Source of the DNA: Thermoprotei archaeon
GTDB taxonomy: Archaea > Thermoproteota > Thermoprotei > Gearchaeales > Gearchaeaceae
NCBI GenBank assembly: GCA_017857595.1
Contig: JAFMCU010000009.1
Span: 1-55,505, forward strand
Direction: 5' to 3'
DNA length: 55,505 nucleotides
Within the stretch, counting starts at the first letter, position 1, and each line of letters opens with the position of its first letter. The notes beneath the pieces were generated by a model. The model ran no database searches. It saw only the letters and a list, made by a program, of their open reading frames with translations, and was not told the origin of the DNA. The position numbers were made by a program, and so were the translations under genes. Positions 24,662-33,191 of this stretch are shown one piece after another.

Positions 24662-25975
24662 TTATTCTTCTATTTTATTTTTCTCTTTTATAGCAAGTAT
24701 TGTAATCAAAGATATAATTGTATAAGTCAATCCTATAGCAGCTATGTAAGGCCATGCATTTATACCTTTGTACAAAACTAACATTGTAGAAGCTAAAATG
24801 GGTGCCAAACCACCGGAGAGCACCCCACCTAAATGGTAACAAAAAGAAACTCCAGAATATCTATACTTTGTGGGGAATTGCTCTGAGAAAAATGATGCAA
24901 TAACTGCATACCCAGAGTTTGCTGCATTGAACATTAATACTAGTGCTAGTATTATCAAAGCAGGATTACCTGTATTTATTAGCATGAAGAATGGGAAAGA
25001 TAGTATAGCTGTTATTAATGCTGATATAATCAGTAGTTTTTTCTTACCTATTTTATCTCCAGCGTATGCTGCTAGTATAAGAACAAATACATTTATTCCT
25101 GTAGCGATTATTACGCCTGTTAGAGCAAAAGTCAATGGGAAAGATAAAAATTTTGTAAGATATGTTTGCATAAATGCAGGAACTAAATACCCCCAGGAAT
25201 TGATGTATAACCAAGTTCCTGTAAGTAAAAGCACAGTTTTCCATTGATTTCTCATCAAAGAAGCAAAGGGTATTTTCTCAATTGCTTTCTTTTGAAATAT
25301 TTGTGTAAACAATGGGCTCTCTGCTATCTTATATCTTATGAATACACCTATTACTATTACGAGAACTCCAATATAGAAAGGTATTCTCCAAGCCCAATTT
25401 ATTAAATCACTTCTAGAAATGAATAATAAGAGGATTAAAAATGTAGCATTAGCTGCTACGAAAGCAAACGGGACTCCTTCCTGAACCCAAACAGACCATA
25501 GGACTCTCCACCTACTACCATGTCTTTCAGCATATTCAGTTAATAATGATGTAGCACCTCCCCATTCCCCTCCAACACCTAAACCTTGTATAAGTCTAAA
25601 AATAGTAACTAAAATTCCTCCCCAAATTCCTATTACAGCATAGGAAGGTGTTACTGCTATGCCTAATGTTCCTATTCCCATAGTTATTAGTGTCCAGATC
25701 AGCATTCCCCTTCTTCCTAGTCTATCTCCAAAGTGGCCAAAAAGTACAGCTCCTATTGGTCTTGTTACAAAACCTAGTCCAAAAGTCGTGAATGACAATA
25801 ATATTCCCACAGCCGGTTCTTGTGATGGATAGAAAACAGCTGGCCAAACAAGAGATGCGGCTGTTGCAGCAATAAAAAAATCATACCATTCGATTGTTGT
25901 TCCAAGAACACTTGCAATTGCAACTTTAACCATGTCAAACCTAGTTATTGTAGCCAAAGTTGTACTTGAGCCCAT
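24662..25975 (-). CDS. MFS transporter, metabolite:H+ symporter (MHS) type
   Basis: 437 residues with 12 predicted helices. VASVLGTTIEWYDFFI-like start (here SVLGTTIEWYDFFIAATAA), the loop 2-3 motif FGHFGDRLGRRGML and GLGVGGEWGGATSLL in TM5 are typical of the MHS family (citrate, alpha-ketoglutarate, proline/betaine, shikimate). It should import an organic acid or amino-acid-like solute with protons. It is a close relative of the carrier at 31837-33150, but stands alone here, between NAC and a long intergenic region. Confidence 0.9.
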   Translation of the reverse strand: MGSSTTLATITRFDMVKVAIASVLGTTIEWYDFFIAATAASLVWPAVFYPSQEPAVGILLSFTTFGLGFVTRPIGAVLFGHFGDRLGRRGMLIWTLITMGIGTLGIAVTPSYAVIGIWGGILVTIFRLIQGLGVGGEWGGATSLLTEYAERHGSRWRVLWSVWVQEGVPFAFVAANATFLILLLFISRSDLINWAWRIPFYIGVLVIVIGVFIRYKIAESPLFTQIFQKKAIEKIPFASLMRNQWKTVLLLTGTWLYINSWGYLVPAFMQTYLTKFLSFPLTFALTGVIIATGINVFVLILAAYAGDKIGKKKLLIISALITAILSFPFFMLINTGNPALIILALVLMFNAANSGYAVIASFFSEQFPTKYRYSGVSFCYHLGGVLSGGLAPILASTMLVLYKGINAWPYIAAIGLTYTIISLITILAIKEKNKIEE

Positions 25976-26348
25976 TTTTTAATATATAATCATGCAGATA
26001 AATATAAACCTTTGCTTATATTTAAATATGGTTATCTTTATGTAGATAAATTATTTTGAATTAACATATATGATAAAAATATATATCAAGAGCTGTAAAT
26101 AACTACCAATTAGTTTATATTAAAAGGTAATTTAAAGAATAGAAGCTCAGAGTTTGAATTGTCAATTAATCTTTTACAAATTATCGTTTAGTTTATTTTA
26201 GAATGCTTCTATAATTTTTTCAAATAAAGATACTGTATAATTCTTCTACATTTAAACATGATGGTTCATGTTTTATTGAAATTATTAAATTTCTTCAAAT
26301 TTTGGAGATAGTTAATGATTATGAGACCAATTTTTTAATTCAAAACAA
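25976..26348. other. 373-bp intergenic region with a perfect 8-bp inverted repeat
   Basis: AT-rich spacer between the start of the MHS gene and the end of the PUA gene, both leftward. TATA-like sequences at 26020-26035 probably serve the MHS gene. AAACATGA (26254-26261) and TCATGTTT (26266-26273) form a perfect stem with a TGGT loop and could terminate the PUA transcript. Only very short frames (under 20 codons) occur; I see no gene. Confidence 0.4.
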
Positions 26349-26831
26349 TTAACGCTCTCGATTTATTTTTCTTAGCTTAACAGCGACTCCTCTTTTCATA
26401 AGTTGCATTTCTTCGCCCGACAATATAGCTCTTCCAACACCTACAATATTATTGTTTTCATCTATGACGATAACTTCACTACCAGCTTCAATATTAGGGT
26501 CTACTCTTTTTATATGTTTCACTAAAACCCTTCTTATATCAAAGATCATAGGTACAAATAGATTATCAACTTGAACTGCATATTTAAAGAGCCTCATATT
26601 TTTAATCAAATTAGCAGCAGCCTCAAGACTTGGAACAATAAAACCGTCTGAAGCTCTAAATGTTACGTATGTCTTATTATCTAAAAATACATATTTTATT
26701 TTACCACTTTTTCTTGAATATTTAACCTCCATCTTACTTATTAGATCACTAGGAAATAATGCATCTCCAGCACCATATCCAAATTGATAATCAGCAACCT
26801 TTTTCAAAATCATGAAAGGATCTAATCTCAT
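26349..26831 (-). CDS. PUA-domain RNA-binding protein
   Basis: 160 residues. The C-terminal half (about 80-157; VPMIFDIRRVLVKHIKRVDPNIEAGSEVIVIDENN, then VGVGRAILSG) is a PUA domain. The N-terminal half (KVADYQFGYGAGDALFP) matches the pre-PUA module found in archaeosine tRNA-guanine transglycosylases and free-standing relatives. It likely binds tRNA or rRNA and may assist modification. It is divergent from MBF1, and the 53 bp between them hold a perfect palindrome. Confidence 0.85.
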   Translation of the reverse strand: MRLDPFMILKKVADYQFGYGAGDALFPSDLISKMEVKYSRKSGKIKYVFLDNKTYVTFRASDGFIVPSLEAAANLIKNMRLFKYAVQVDNLFVPMIFDIRRVLVKHIKRVDPNIEAGSEVIVIDENNNIVGVGRAILSGEEMQLMKRGVAVKLRKINRER

Positions 26832-26845
26832 TTTTGAATTTTAAT

Positions 26846-26864
26846 AAACAAAATATATTTGTTT
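26846..26864. promoter_or_regulatory. Perfect 7-bp inverted repeat in the PUA / MBF1 divergent promoter
   Basis: AAACAAA (26846-26852) and TTTGTTT (26858-26864) flank ATATA. The site covers -21 to -39 relative to the MBF1 TTG start and about -15 to -33 relative to the PUA ATG, so it overlaps the expected TATA positions of both genes. It may be an operator, or simply the two overlapping TATA elements. Confidence 0.45.
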
Positions 26865-26884
26865 TATTTTATATATTAATCAAG

Positions 26885-27361
26885 TTGAACTGCGAAATTT
26901 GTGGAAGGAAGTTAGTGTCAAAAAATATAGTTCAGATCGGAAAAGCTAAATTAATAGTGTGCAATGATTGTAAAAAGTTTGGAAGTAATGTTGTTCAAAC
27001 AACATCAAAACAACCAACACCTAAAGTTGCATATGTGCCCAAAAAAATTGTTAAAAAAGCTCATGAAGTTAATTTACCTGAATATACGATTCGTGAAGAT
27101 TATGCTGAAATAATAAAAAAAGGTAGAGAAAATATGGGTATGACACAAGATATGTTGGCATCTACTGTAGGTGAGCGACTTTCTGTTATCAAAAAGATAG
27201 AATCTGGAAAAATGAAGCCTACTATCGAACTTGCTAAGAAGATTGAAAAGCTATTAAAGGTCAGCTTGTTAGAAATTGATAGTTCTAAATTCGAAATTGG
27301 AAAGTTGAGCAAAAAATCTGACTTAACAGTTGCTGATATTTTAGATATAAAGGAAGACTAA
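26885..27361 (+). CDS. mbf1: Multiprotein bridging factor 1 (MBF1)
   Basis: 158 residues from TTG 26885. An in-frame ATG at 26834 would add 17 hydrophobic residues before the conserved CEICGRK start and would overlap the promoter palindrome. A four-Cys zinc ribbon (CEIC near the start, CNDC about 30 residues on) precedes a basic linker and a Cro/C1-type HTH (RENMGMTQDMLASTVGERLSVIKKIESGKMKPT). Archaeal MBF1 associates with 30S ribosomes; the eukaryotic protein bridges TBP and activators. TFE follows 38 bp downstream in the same direction. Confidence 0.95.
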   Translation: MNCEICGRKLVSKNIVQIGKAKLIVCNDCKKFGSNVVQTTSKQPTPKVAYVPKKIVKKAHEVNLPEYTIREDYAEIIKKGRENMGMTQDMLASTVGERLSVIKKIESGKMKPTIELAKKIEKLLKVSLLEIDSSKFEIGKLSKKSDLTVADILDIKED

Positions 27362-27399
27362 GATAAATTAATTAAATCGATAGAAAAGATAAATAACCA

Positions 27400-27939
27400 A
27401 TGGTATCATCGGAGGAAAAAAAGTATATTGATAAGGTAATTAAGCTTTTATTAAGGCCTGAAGCTAGTAAAATAGCTTTAGCTATATTAGAGAAGAATGA
27501 TGCTACTGAAGAATGGTTAACTAAAAGAACTGATATGAAATTAAGCGTTGTTAGAAAAATTCTTTATGATATGTATGAATTGGGGTTGGTAGATTTTAGA
27601 AGAGAAAGGGACGAAAAAACAAGTTGGTACATATATCATATAAACTTTAAGTTTGAGAATTTTAACAAAGTAGTGATAGATAGATTAAGGTATATACTTG
27701 AAAGAAAGTTAAAATTAAGGTTAAAGTATGAATTATCGCATAGCTTTTATGAATGCCCAAAGCATAAAAAATTATTTACAGAATCAGAAGCTTTACAGCT
27801 TAACTATATTTGTCCTTATGAAGATTGCGGGGAAGTGATGCTTCAAAGATCTAATCAACATATTATCGATAAATTAACAAAGTATATAGGTATAATAGAG
27901 AAAATATTAGATTTAACAGAAGAGAAAAAGAATAAATAG
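27400..27939 (+). CDS. tfe: Transcription factor E, alpha subunit
   Basis: 179 residues. An N-terminal winged helix (about 14-85; LAILEKNDATEEWLTKRTDMKLSVVRKIL) is followed by a zinc ribbon (about 110-145). Its ligands are CPKH and CPYEDC, a variant of the usual CxxC pairs in that the second ligand is His and the last pair is C-x4-C. CGEVML is a family mark. TFE stabilises the open RNA polymerase-TBP-TFB complex. The last base of its TAG stop is also the first base of tRNA-Val. Confidence 0.95.
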   Translation: MVSSEEKKYIDKVIKLLLRPEASKIALAILEKNDATEEWLTKRTDMKLSVVRKILYDMYELGLVDFRRERDEKTSWYIYHINFKFENFNKVVIDRLRYILERKLKLRLKYELSHSFYECPKHKKLFTESEALQLNYICPYEDCGEVMLQRSNQHIIDKLTKYIGIIEKILDLTEEKKNK

Positions 27940-28012
27940 GGCCGGTGGTCTAGCTTGGTGGGATGTCGCCCTTACGAGGCGAAGATCCCCGGTTCAAGTC
28001 CGGGCCGGCCCA
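27939..28012 (+). tRNA. tRNA-Val (anticodon UAC)
   Basis: Cloverleaf of 74 nt. The acceptor stem pairs GGGCCGG (27939-27945) with CCGGCCC (28005-28011), discriminator A at 28012. The anticodon stem TCGCC/GGCGA encloses CTTACGA with anticodon TAC at 27973-27975. The T arm is CCCGG-TTCAAGT-CCGGG. CCA is not encoded, and no intron is seen. The first G overlaps the stop codon of tfe. Confidence 0.97.
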
Positions 28013-28127
28013 TGCTTAATAATTTACAATAGATTGAAATACTCGTAATTTACAGCGGATAGCAAGTCTGTCTAATTATAAGCGAATTATAAACATAATT
28101 ATATAATATTAGTTTTTCAACAAACAT

Positions 28128-28784
28128 ATGCTATCAGAAAGATTATGGGCTTCCATTTCAGACATATATTATTCTATTCTTAATCATCCTTTTATTAAAG
28201 GGCTGATTGATGGTACATTGGAAGAGGAGAAATTTAAATATTATATAATTCAAGATTTTATTTATTTGAACGAATTCAGCAAAGCTCTTGCAATACTATC
28301 ATCCAAATCTGAAAACGTTGAAGAATCTTTATTGTTTGCATCACATGTACAAGAGGTTATCAAAGTTGAAAGTAGTCTTCATGAATACTTCATTAAATAC
28401 TGGAATTTAAATTTAAATGAATATTATCCTTCTCCAACTAATTTATTGTATACCTCATTTTTGGTTTCAACTGTATCTATGAGACCATATTATGAAGGAG
28501 TAGCATCAGTTTTACCATGTTATTGGATTTATATGGAAGTGGGAAAGTCTTTAATTAAACAAGGTTCGAATAATGAATTATACAAAAGGTGGATAGAAAC
28601 ATATGCAGGTGAAGAATATGAGAAAGGTGTAAAAGAAGTAATAAAAATTGTCGATGGATTTAAATTGACTAGAGATCAAGAATATAACGTGTTTAAAAAT
28701 TTTAGAATGACAGCAATATTCGAGTATATGTTTTGGGATTCAGCTTATAAATTAGAAAAATTTCCTTTTAAATTAACTATTTAA
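28128..28784 (+). CDS. tenA: TenA-family thiaminase II / aminopyrimidine aminohydrolase
   Basis: 218 residues, the normal length. Asp43 (IIQDFIYL), the catalytic Cys131 (SVLPCYWIY) and a C-terminal FEYMFWD with the conserved Glu are present, so this is the TenA_C type with an active-site cysteine. The enzyme salvages thiamine breakdown products by hydrolysing aminopyrimidines, giving HMP for thiamine synthesis. A TATA-like TTATATAATA lies about 20-29 bp upstream. The 3' end overlaps the convergent M24 peptidase gene by 8 bp. No other thiamine genes are adjacent. Confidence 0.92.
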   Translation: MLSERLWASISDIYYSILNHPFIKGLIDGTLEEEKFKYYIIQDFIYLNEFSKALAILSSKSENVEESLLFASHVQEVIKVESSLHEYFIKYWNLNLNEYYPSPTNLLYTSFLVSTVSMRPYYEGVASVLPCYWIYMEVGKSLIKQGSNNELYKRWIETYAGEEYEKGVKEVIKIVDGFKLTRDQEYNVFKNFRMTAIFEYMFWDSAYKLEKFPFKLTI

Positions 28785-29859
28785 TGACAGGATTTGGCCA
28801 ATATTCATCAAGGACTTTTGTTTTACCTTGATAATCAATTACAACATCGCTTTCCAATCTAACACCAAATTGGTTAGGCAAATATATACCAGGTTCAATA
28901 GTAAATACCATGCCTTTGTTTAATTTTTTATTGTCATTTTCTACAATGAAAGGTTCTTCATGAACTTCTAAACCTAAACCATGGCCTGTTCTATGAATAA
29001 AATACTTTGCATAACCTTTTTCTGATATAAATTTTCTAGCTACATTATCTATATCACTTGCTAATTCGTTCTCTTTAGCACTCTCTATTGCTCTATCATG
29101 TGCTTCTTTAACAATGTTATAGATTTCATAGAACTTATTATTTGAAGGCGTACCAAATACATAAGTTCTTGTCAAATCTCCATAATAATCCTTATATGTT
29201 GCAGAAACATCAAGAACAATTACATCACCTCTTTTTATTCTTTTATCTGAATGCCTCCAATGAGGAATCGATGAGTGTTCTGCTACTTGTACTAGTATTT
29301 CCTTAGGCACACCACCTTTTCTTAGTATTTCTTTATATAGTATAGAAGCTATCTCATTCTCAGTCATATCTTCAGACAGGTATTCTTCACATTCTTTTAG
29401 TGCTGCTTCTATAATTTTTACAGCTCTATGTATATTATCAATTTCTTCCTCTTCTTTAATCATCCTTATTTCATAGATTATATCATCTAATGTTGTATAT
29501 TCGAAATTTCCATAAATATTGTTTAAAATTAAAAAGTATTTTATAGGCATTCTTTCTTCAAAAGCGATCTTTTTTACCTTATCCTTGACGATTCTTTTCA
29601 AAAACTCTAATGGGTTTTCTGAATCAGAATATGCAAAGTAATTTATTCCAATATCTTTGATTTTTAGTTCATCAAGCTTCGGTATTATTATACCTACGTC
29701 TTCATTGTTAGTGTCTAGGTAAAGCAAGCAGAATCTTTCATAAGTTTCTATATTAACGCCCAAAATATATCTTAAATTTGGACCTGGAATTATGAATGCT
29801 AAATCAACTTCTCTATCTTTTAGTCTATTTGCAATGGTTTTAATTTTCCTAATATTCAT
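28777..29859 (-). CDS. pepQ: M24 metallopeptidase, Xaa-Pro dipeptidase/aminopeptidase type
   Basis: 360 residues: a creatinase-like N-terminal domain (about 1-130) and a pita-bread catalytic domain. All five metal ligands are present: Asp217, Asp228, His293, Glu322 and Glu336 ([36 protein letters not shown]). It removes residues N-terminal to proline from di- or short peptides in the cytoplasm. It is the last gene of a leftward operon with two M14-like deacylases and an MHS carrier, suggesting uptake and breakdown of blocked or proline-containing peptides. Confidence 0.92.
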   Translation of the reverse strand: MNIRKIKTIANRLKDREVDLAFIIPGPNLRYILGVNIETYERFCLLYLDTNNEDVGIIIPKLDELKIKDIGINYFAYSDSENPLEFLKRIVKDKVKKIAFEERMPIKYFLILNNIYGNFEYTTLDDIIYEIRMIKEEEEIDNIHRAVKIIEAALKECEEYLSEDMTENEIASILYKEILRKGGVPKEILVQVAEHSSIPHWRHSDKRIKRGDVIVLDVSATYKDYYGDLTRTYVFGTPSNNKFYEIYNIVKEAHDRAIESAKENELASDIDNVARKFISEKGYAKYFIHRTGHGLGLEVHEEPFIVENDNKKLNKGMVFTIEPGIYLPNQFGVRLESDVVIDYQGKTKVLDEYWPNPVIK

Positions 29860-29880
29860 ATGATAAAATATTGAAAAAGT

Positions 29881-30864
29881 TTAAGTAACTTTCTTCAATT
29901 TCTTTGTATCACAAATCATAAAAGAATAATCCCCAGGTTTAACTACGGATCTCTTACGGTACAAAAAAATATCAGCTTCTTTAAAACAAGGTCTTGTTTC
30001 ATTAATTAGGTCAAATGTGTATGGGTCATAAATCCTGAATAATACATCATTTTCAGTAACCCTTTTGCCAATTAAAGTATTTTGTTCAGAAGGTATAAAG
30101 ATTCCTCCAACAGGAGCTCTAATGTTTCCATAAGCATCTTCCTCAAAAATGAAATATTCATTTGCAAATTCAAATTCTTTTTTTATAAAACCAATTGAAG
30201 ATAAAGCATTCTCTATCTTATCCACCATTTTATTATAATAACTACTATCTTTATCATCCTTGGGTCCAGATTCTGTAGCAATTGCCGTAATTCCAATTTC
30301 ATTAGCGTAAGTTGTGACAGCTCCATTGTAGCCAAAACTATTGTAAATGTATTTGAATCCAAAAGATTTAGCTAGCTTAATAGCGATGTCCTTTTCTTTT
30401 GCTTTATTGCTTATAACTGAATATTCAACATGTAAAAAAGGCGGTGAAGTATGGAAATCTATTAAATAATCCATTTTCTTAACCAATTCTTCAGAAATTA
30501 CGTACGCAATCTTTTCTGTTAACCAACCATCTCTGTTTCCTGGGAAGTTTCTATTTAAATCTAAATTATCTTCGGGAGTATTTCGAACACAATATTCAAA
30601 GGCTAATGGATTGGCTACAGGTAATATAATTATATTTCCACTTAATTCTTTTGGATTAATTTTCTCTATAAAGTTTTTAAAGAATTCAAAGCAATGTGTT
30701 TCATCTCCGTGTATTCCGCCTATTAAACCAATTGTTTTTCCCTCATTAATACCTGTTATAATATGGGCGGTTAAATAAAGTTCATTACCATTGCTAAGCT
30801 TTGTAATTTTAATCTTTAGTATATGTTTTTCACCTTTAGATAAGTTCTTATTGTTTATAATCAT
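29881..30864 (-). CDS. AstE/AspA-family zinc deacylase (M14-like), second copy
   Basis: 327 residues. Zinc ligands are His52 and Glu55 (GGIHGDETH) and His138 (LIDFHTSPP), with the general-base Glu in TAIATESGPKD. The C-terminal about 80 residues form a beta barrel-like domain. The family includes succinylglutamate desuccinylase and aspartoacylase, which remove acyl groups from N-acyl amino acids. It overlaps the upstream paralogue by 4 bp (ATGA), and the two proteins share layout and the TPxDxxxxNRxFPG motif. The natural substrate is unknown. Confidence 0.88.
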   Translation of the reverse strand: MIINNKNLSKGEKHILKIKITKLSNGNELYLTAHIITGINEGKTIGLIGGIHGDETHCFEFFKNFIEKINPKELSGNIIILPVANPLAFEYCVRNTPEDNLDLNRNFPGNRDGWLTEKIAYVISEELVKKMDYLIDFHTSPPFLHVEYSVISNKAKEKDIAIKLAKSFGFKYIYNSFGYNGAVTTYANEIGITAIATESGPKDDKDSSYYNKMVDKIENALSSIGFIKKEFEFANEYFIFEEDAYGNIRAPVGGIFIPSEQNTLIGKRVTENDVLFRIYDPYTFDLINETRPCFKEADIFLYRKRSVVKPGDYSFMICDTKKLKKVT

Positions 30865-31847
30865 ATTTTGTAAGCTATGAATGCAATAATATCTCCAGTT
30901 GCGACAGCTTGATTGCCTAACAATGGATATGCAAGTATATATCCGTTAACAGGGCTTTCAATTCTTTCAACCGTCTCTCCATACGGATTCCAAATTTCAG
31001 CTATAACATCTCCTTTATTTACTTTATCGCCAGCATTAAATTTTATATCCACGAAACCACCTTTATTCGCTGTTATCTCTACTCGAGAAAGCTCACCTTC
31101 GATGATGGGAAATCCTTCTTGTTTTTCTATGTTTCCATTAATCATACCAATTGATTTCATTATATTAAGTATACCTTTGATGCACATTTTAGAACTCGTT
31201 GGCTCTATTCTTCTCCAGTATAAAGCTTCAACAGTCAAAGCTGGCTTATCCAAGGATAAAGCAGCATCTATAATAGTACCTGTTCTATGTGGCTCATTTG
31301 AAACCATCATTCTTATTGTTGTTATGCCAAAAGATTTTGCTAAACTAATTGATTTTTTGTCCACGTCGGCTCCTTTTAATTTAATAATTGTAAACGGTAT
31401 TGCAGGTTGAGGATTTGCATGAAAGTCAATTATATAATCGCTTACTTTAATGGCTCTTTCAAATATTAAATTAGCTATTCTAAAACTGGTAAGACCTTTT
31501 GGGTCGCCTGGGAAAACTCTATTCATATTATAACTATCTTGAGGAGTATTCATAACTGAATGTTGAAATGCAAAAGGATTTAAAACAGGTAAGCAAAGAA
31601 CTGTTCCTTTCATTTCATTCGGGTCTAAAATTTTAATTAATTTCCTTAAAGCATCTGCGCCTGTTATTTCAGTTCCATGAATCGTTGATGAAAGCATGAG
31701 TATTGGGCCATCTTTATTACCTCTTACTACAATCAGTGGTATTTTTATTTCGGTTGAATCTGGAAGGTAAACTTCTGCCAAACTTCCGTAGTTTATTGTA
31801 CCTGGTTCTGCTTCGATGTTACCAATTTTTAAAATTTTATTCTGCAC
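30861..31847 (-). CDS. AstE/AspA-family zinc deacylase (M14-like), first copy
   Basis: 328 residues. Zinc ligands are His57, Glu60 (STIHGTEITG) and His143 (IIDFHANPQ), and the catalytic Glu lies in ALTVEALYW. The C-terminal part (about 255-328; GDKVNKGDVIAEIWNPYG) resembles a lipoyl/biotinyl-like barrel common in this subfamily. It overlaps the MHS carrier gene by 11 bp and the second copy by 4 bp. Both copies keep all catalytic residues, so they probably act on different N-acyl substrates. Confidence 0.88.
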   Translation of the reverse strand: MQNKILKIGNIEAEPGTINYGSLAEVYLPDSTEIKIPLIVVRGNKDGPILMLSSTIHGTEITGADALRKLIKILDPNEMKGTVLCLPVLNPFAFQHSVMNTPQDSYNMNRVFPGDPKGLTSFRIANLIFERAIKVSDYIIDFHANPQPAIPFTIIKLKGADVDKKSISLAKSFGITTIRMMVSNEPHRTGTIIDAALSLDKPALTVEALYWRRIEPTSSKMCIKGILNIMKSIGMINGNIEKQEGFPIIEGELSRVEITANKGGFVDIKFNAGDKVNKGDVIAEIWNPYGETVERIESPVNGYILAYPLLGNQAVATGDIIAFIAYKI

Positions 31848-33150
31848 TTTTCTGATAAATTGATTGGGTTGATGGTAATATTTCTATATTATAAGTTTCT
31901 TTCATCAAAGCAAATCCAATCGTTGAGACAATTGCAGATAGTACTATATAGATCACAGGTGCTAAAGGAGTCTTTAAAGATAGTACTAAAAACTGAGATA
32001 TGAAAGGTGTGAAACCTCCAAAGTATGATATAGCGATGGAATAAGCTATATATCCAGAGTATCTATCATTTGTAGCAAAGCTTTCACCGATCCAGACTGG
32101 AAGTGTAGCTTCAAGAATGGACATGAAGAGTGCAAGTATTACTGTTACTAAAAGTATAGTTTCAAATGAATAAGACGTTATAAATAAGAAAAGTGGATAA
32201 GTAAATACTGCGAAGAAAGCTGAAGCTATTAATGAGGGTACTTTCCTACCAAGCTTAATATCTGATAGGTATGCCCAAACAGGTGTTAATATCATTATTA
32301 CTGCTTCTGCAGTTAATGTGATTAGTAATGCAGAACTTAATGGTAGATTTAATGTTTTGCTAAGATAGGTGGGCCAGAAGCTTGTAATTGCATACAAAAC
32401 TACTGTCCCTACGAAAGTCGTCATAATTGCAAGAACAGCTGGTTTCCAATCTTTTGTAAATACTTTTACAACAGGAATCTTTGCAACTTCGTTCTTAGCT
32501 TTAACTTCTTGAAAGAGTGGAGAATCTGACATTCTAAATCTCAAAATTGCAGCAACAGGTATTAACAGTGCACCGTATAGGATGAATGGTATTCTCCAGC
32601 CTATTCCATATGCAAAATCATGCCCCATAGAAGATACTAATAAAGCTGTGCCAGTGCCCAGCATTGTAGCTCCTAAAATTGTCACACCTACCCAAGAACC
32701 ATAGAAACATCTTCTTTTTGGTGTTGCGCTTTCAATCAAATAACTTAGCGCTCCTCCCAGCTCACCACCTGCGGCAAAGCCTTGAGCTATTCTTACAATC
32801 GCTAAAGAAACTGGCGCAAACAAGCCAATACTTGAATATGAAGGAATCAAGCCTGTAAATATTGTTGCGATACCCATTATCCAGAAAGTAATTAACATAG
32901 CTCTTTTCCTTCCATATTTGTCTCCGAGATGACCAAAAACTATTGACCCTAAAGGTCTAAAAACAAATCCGAAACCGAAGATTAATAGTGTATTAAGTAT
33001 AGCTATTTGCGGATTTGTTGTTGAAGGGAACATCACACTTGCTATTATAGTTGCAAACTGTGCATACATCACGAAATCTGCCCAATCTAAGAAGTTTCCT
33101 ATCAATGCTCCAGCTACATCACGCAGTTTGGCGACTATGGATTTGGACAT
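31837..33150 (-). CDS. MFS transporter, metabolite:H+ symporter (MHS) type
   Basis: 437 residues, 12 helices. GNFLDWADFVMYA at the start, FGHLGDKYGRKRAML in loop 2-3 and GFAAGGELGGALSYL in TM5 are MHS signatures. It is the first gene of the leftward operon with two zinc deacylases and an M24 peptidase, all overlapping or within about 20 bp. The imported solute is therefore probably an N-acyl amino acid or a small peptide that the enzymes then split. A TATA-like run (ATATATATATAAG on the minus strand) precedes the ATG. Confidence 0.9.
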   Translation of the reverse strand: MSKSIVAKLRDVAGALIGNFLDWADFVMYAQFATIIASVMFPSTTNPQIAILNTLLIFGFGFVFRPLGSIVFGHLGDKYGRKRAMLITFWIMGIATIFTGLIPSYSSIGLFAPVSLAIVRIAQGFAAGGELGGALSYLIESATPKRRCFYGSWVGVTILGATMLGTGTALLVSSMGHDFAYGIGWRIPFILYGALLIPVAAILRFRMSDSPLFQEVKAKNEVAKIPVVKVFTKDWKPAVLAIMTTFVGTVVLYAITSFWPTYLSKTLNLPLSSALLITLTAEAVIMILTPVWAYLSDIKLGRKVPSLIASAFFAVFTYPLFLFITSYSFETILLVTVILALFMSILEATLPVWIGESFATNDRYSGYIAYSIAISYFGGFTPFISQFLVLSLKTPLAPVIYIVLSAIVSTIGFALMKETYNIEILPSTQSIYQKSAE

Positions 33151-33191
33151 TTATGGATTTAATATATAACTTATATATATATATTACGTTT

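Noticed and set aside
26834-26884. MBF1 starting at ATG 26834
   Set aside because: Adds 17 hydrophobic residues absent from the family and overlaps the palindrome/TATA region; TTG 26885 fits the conserved start.
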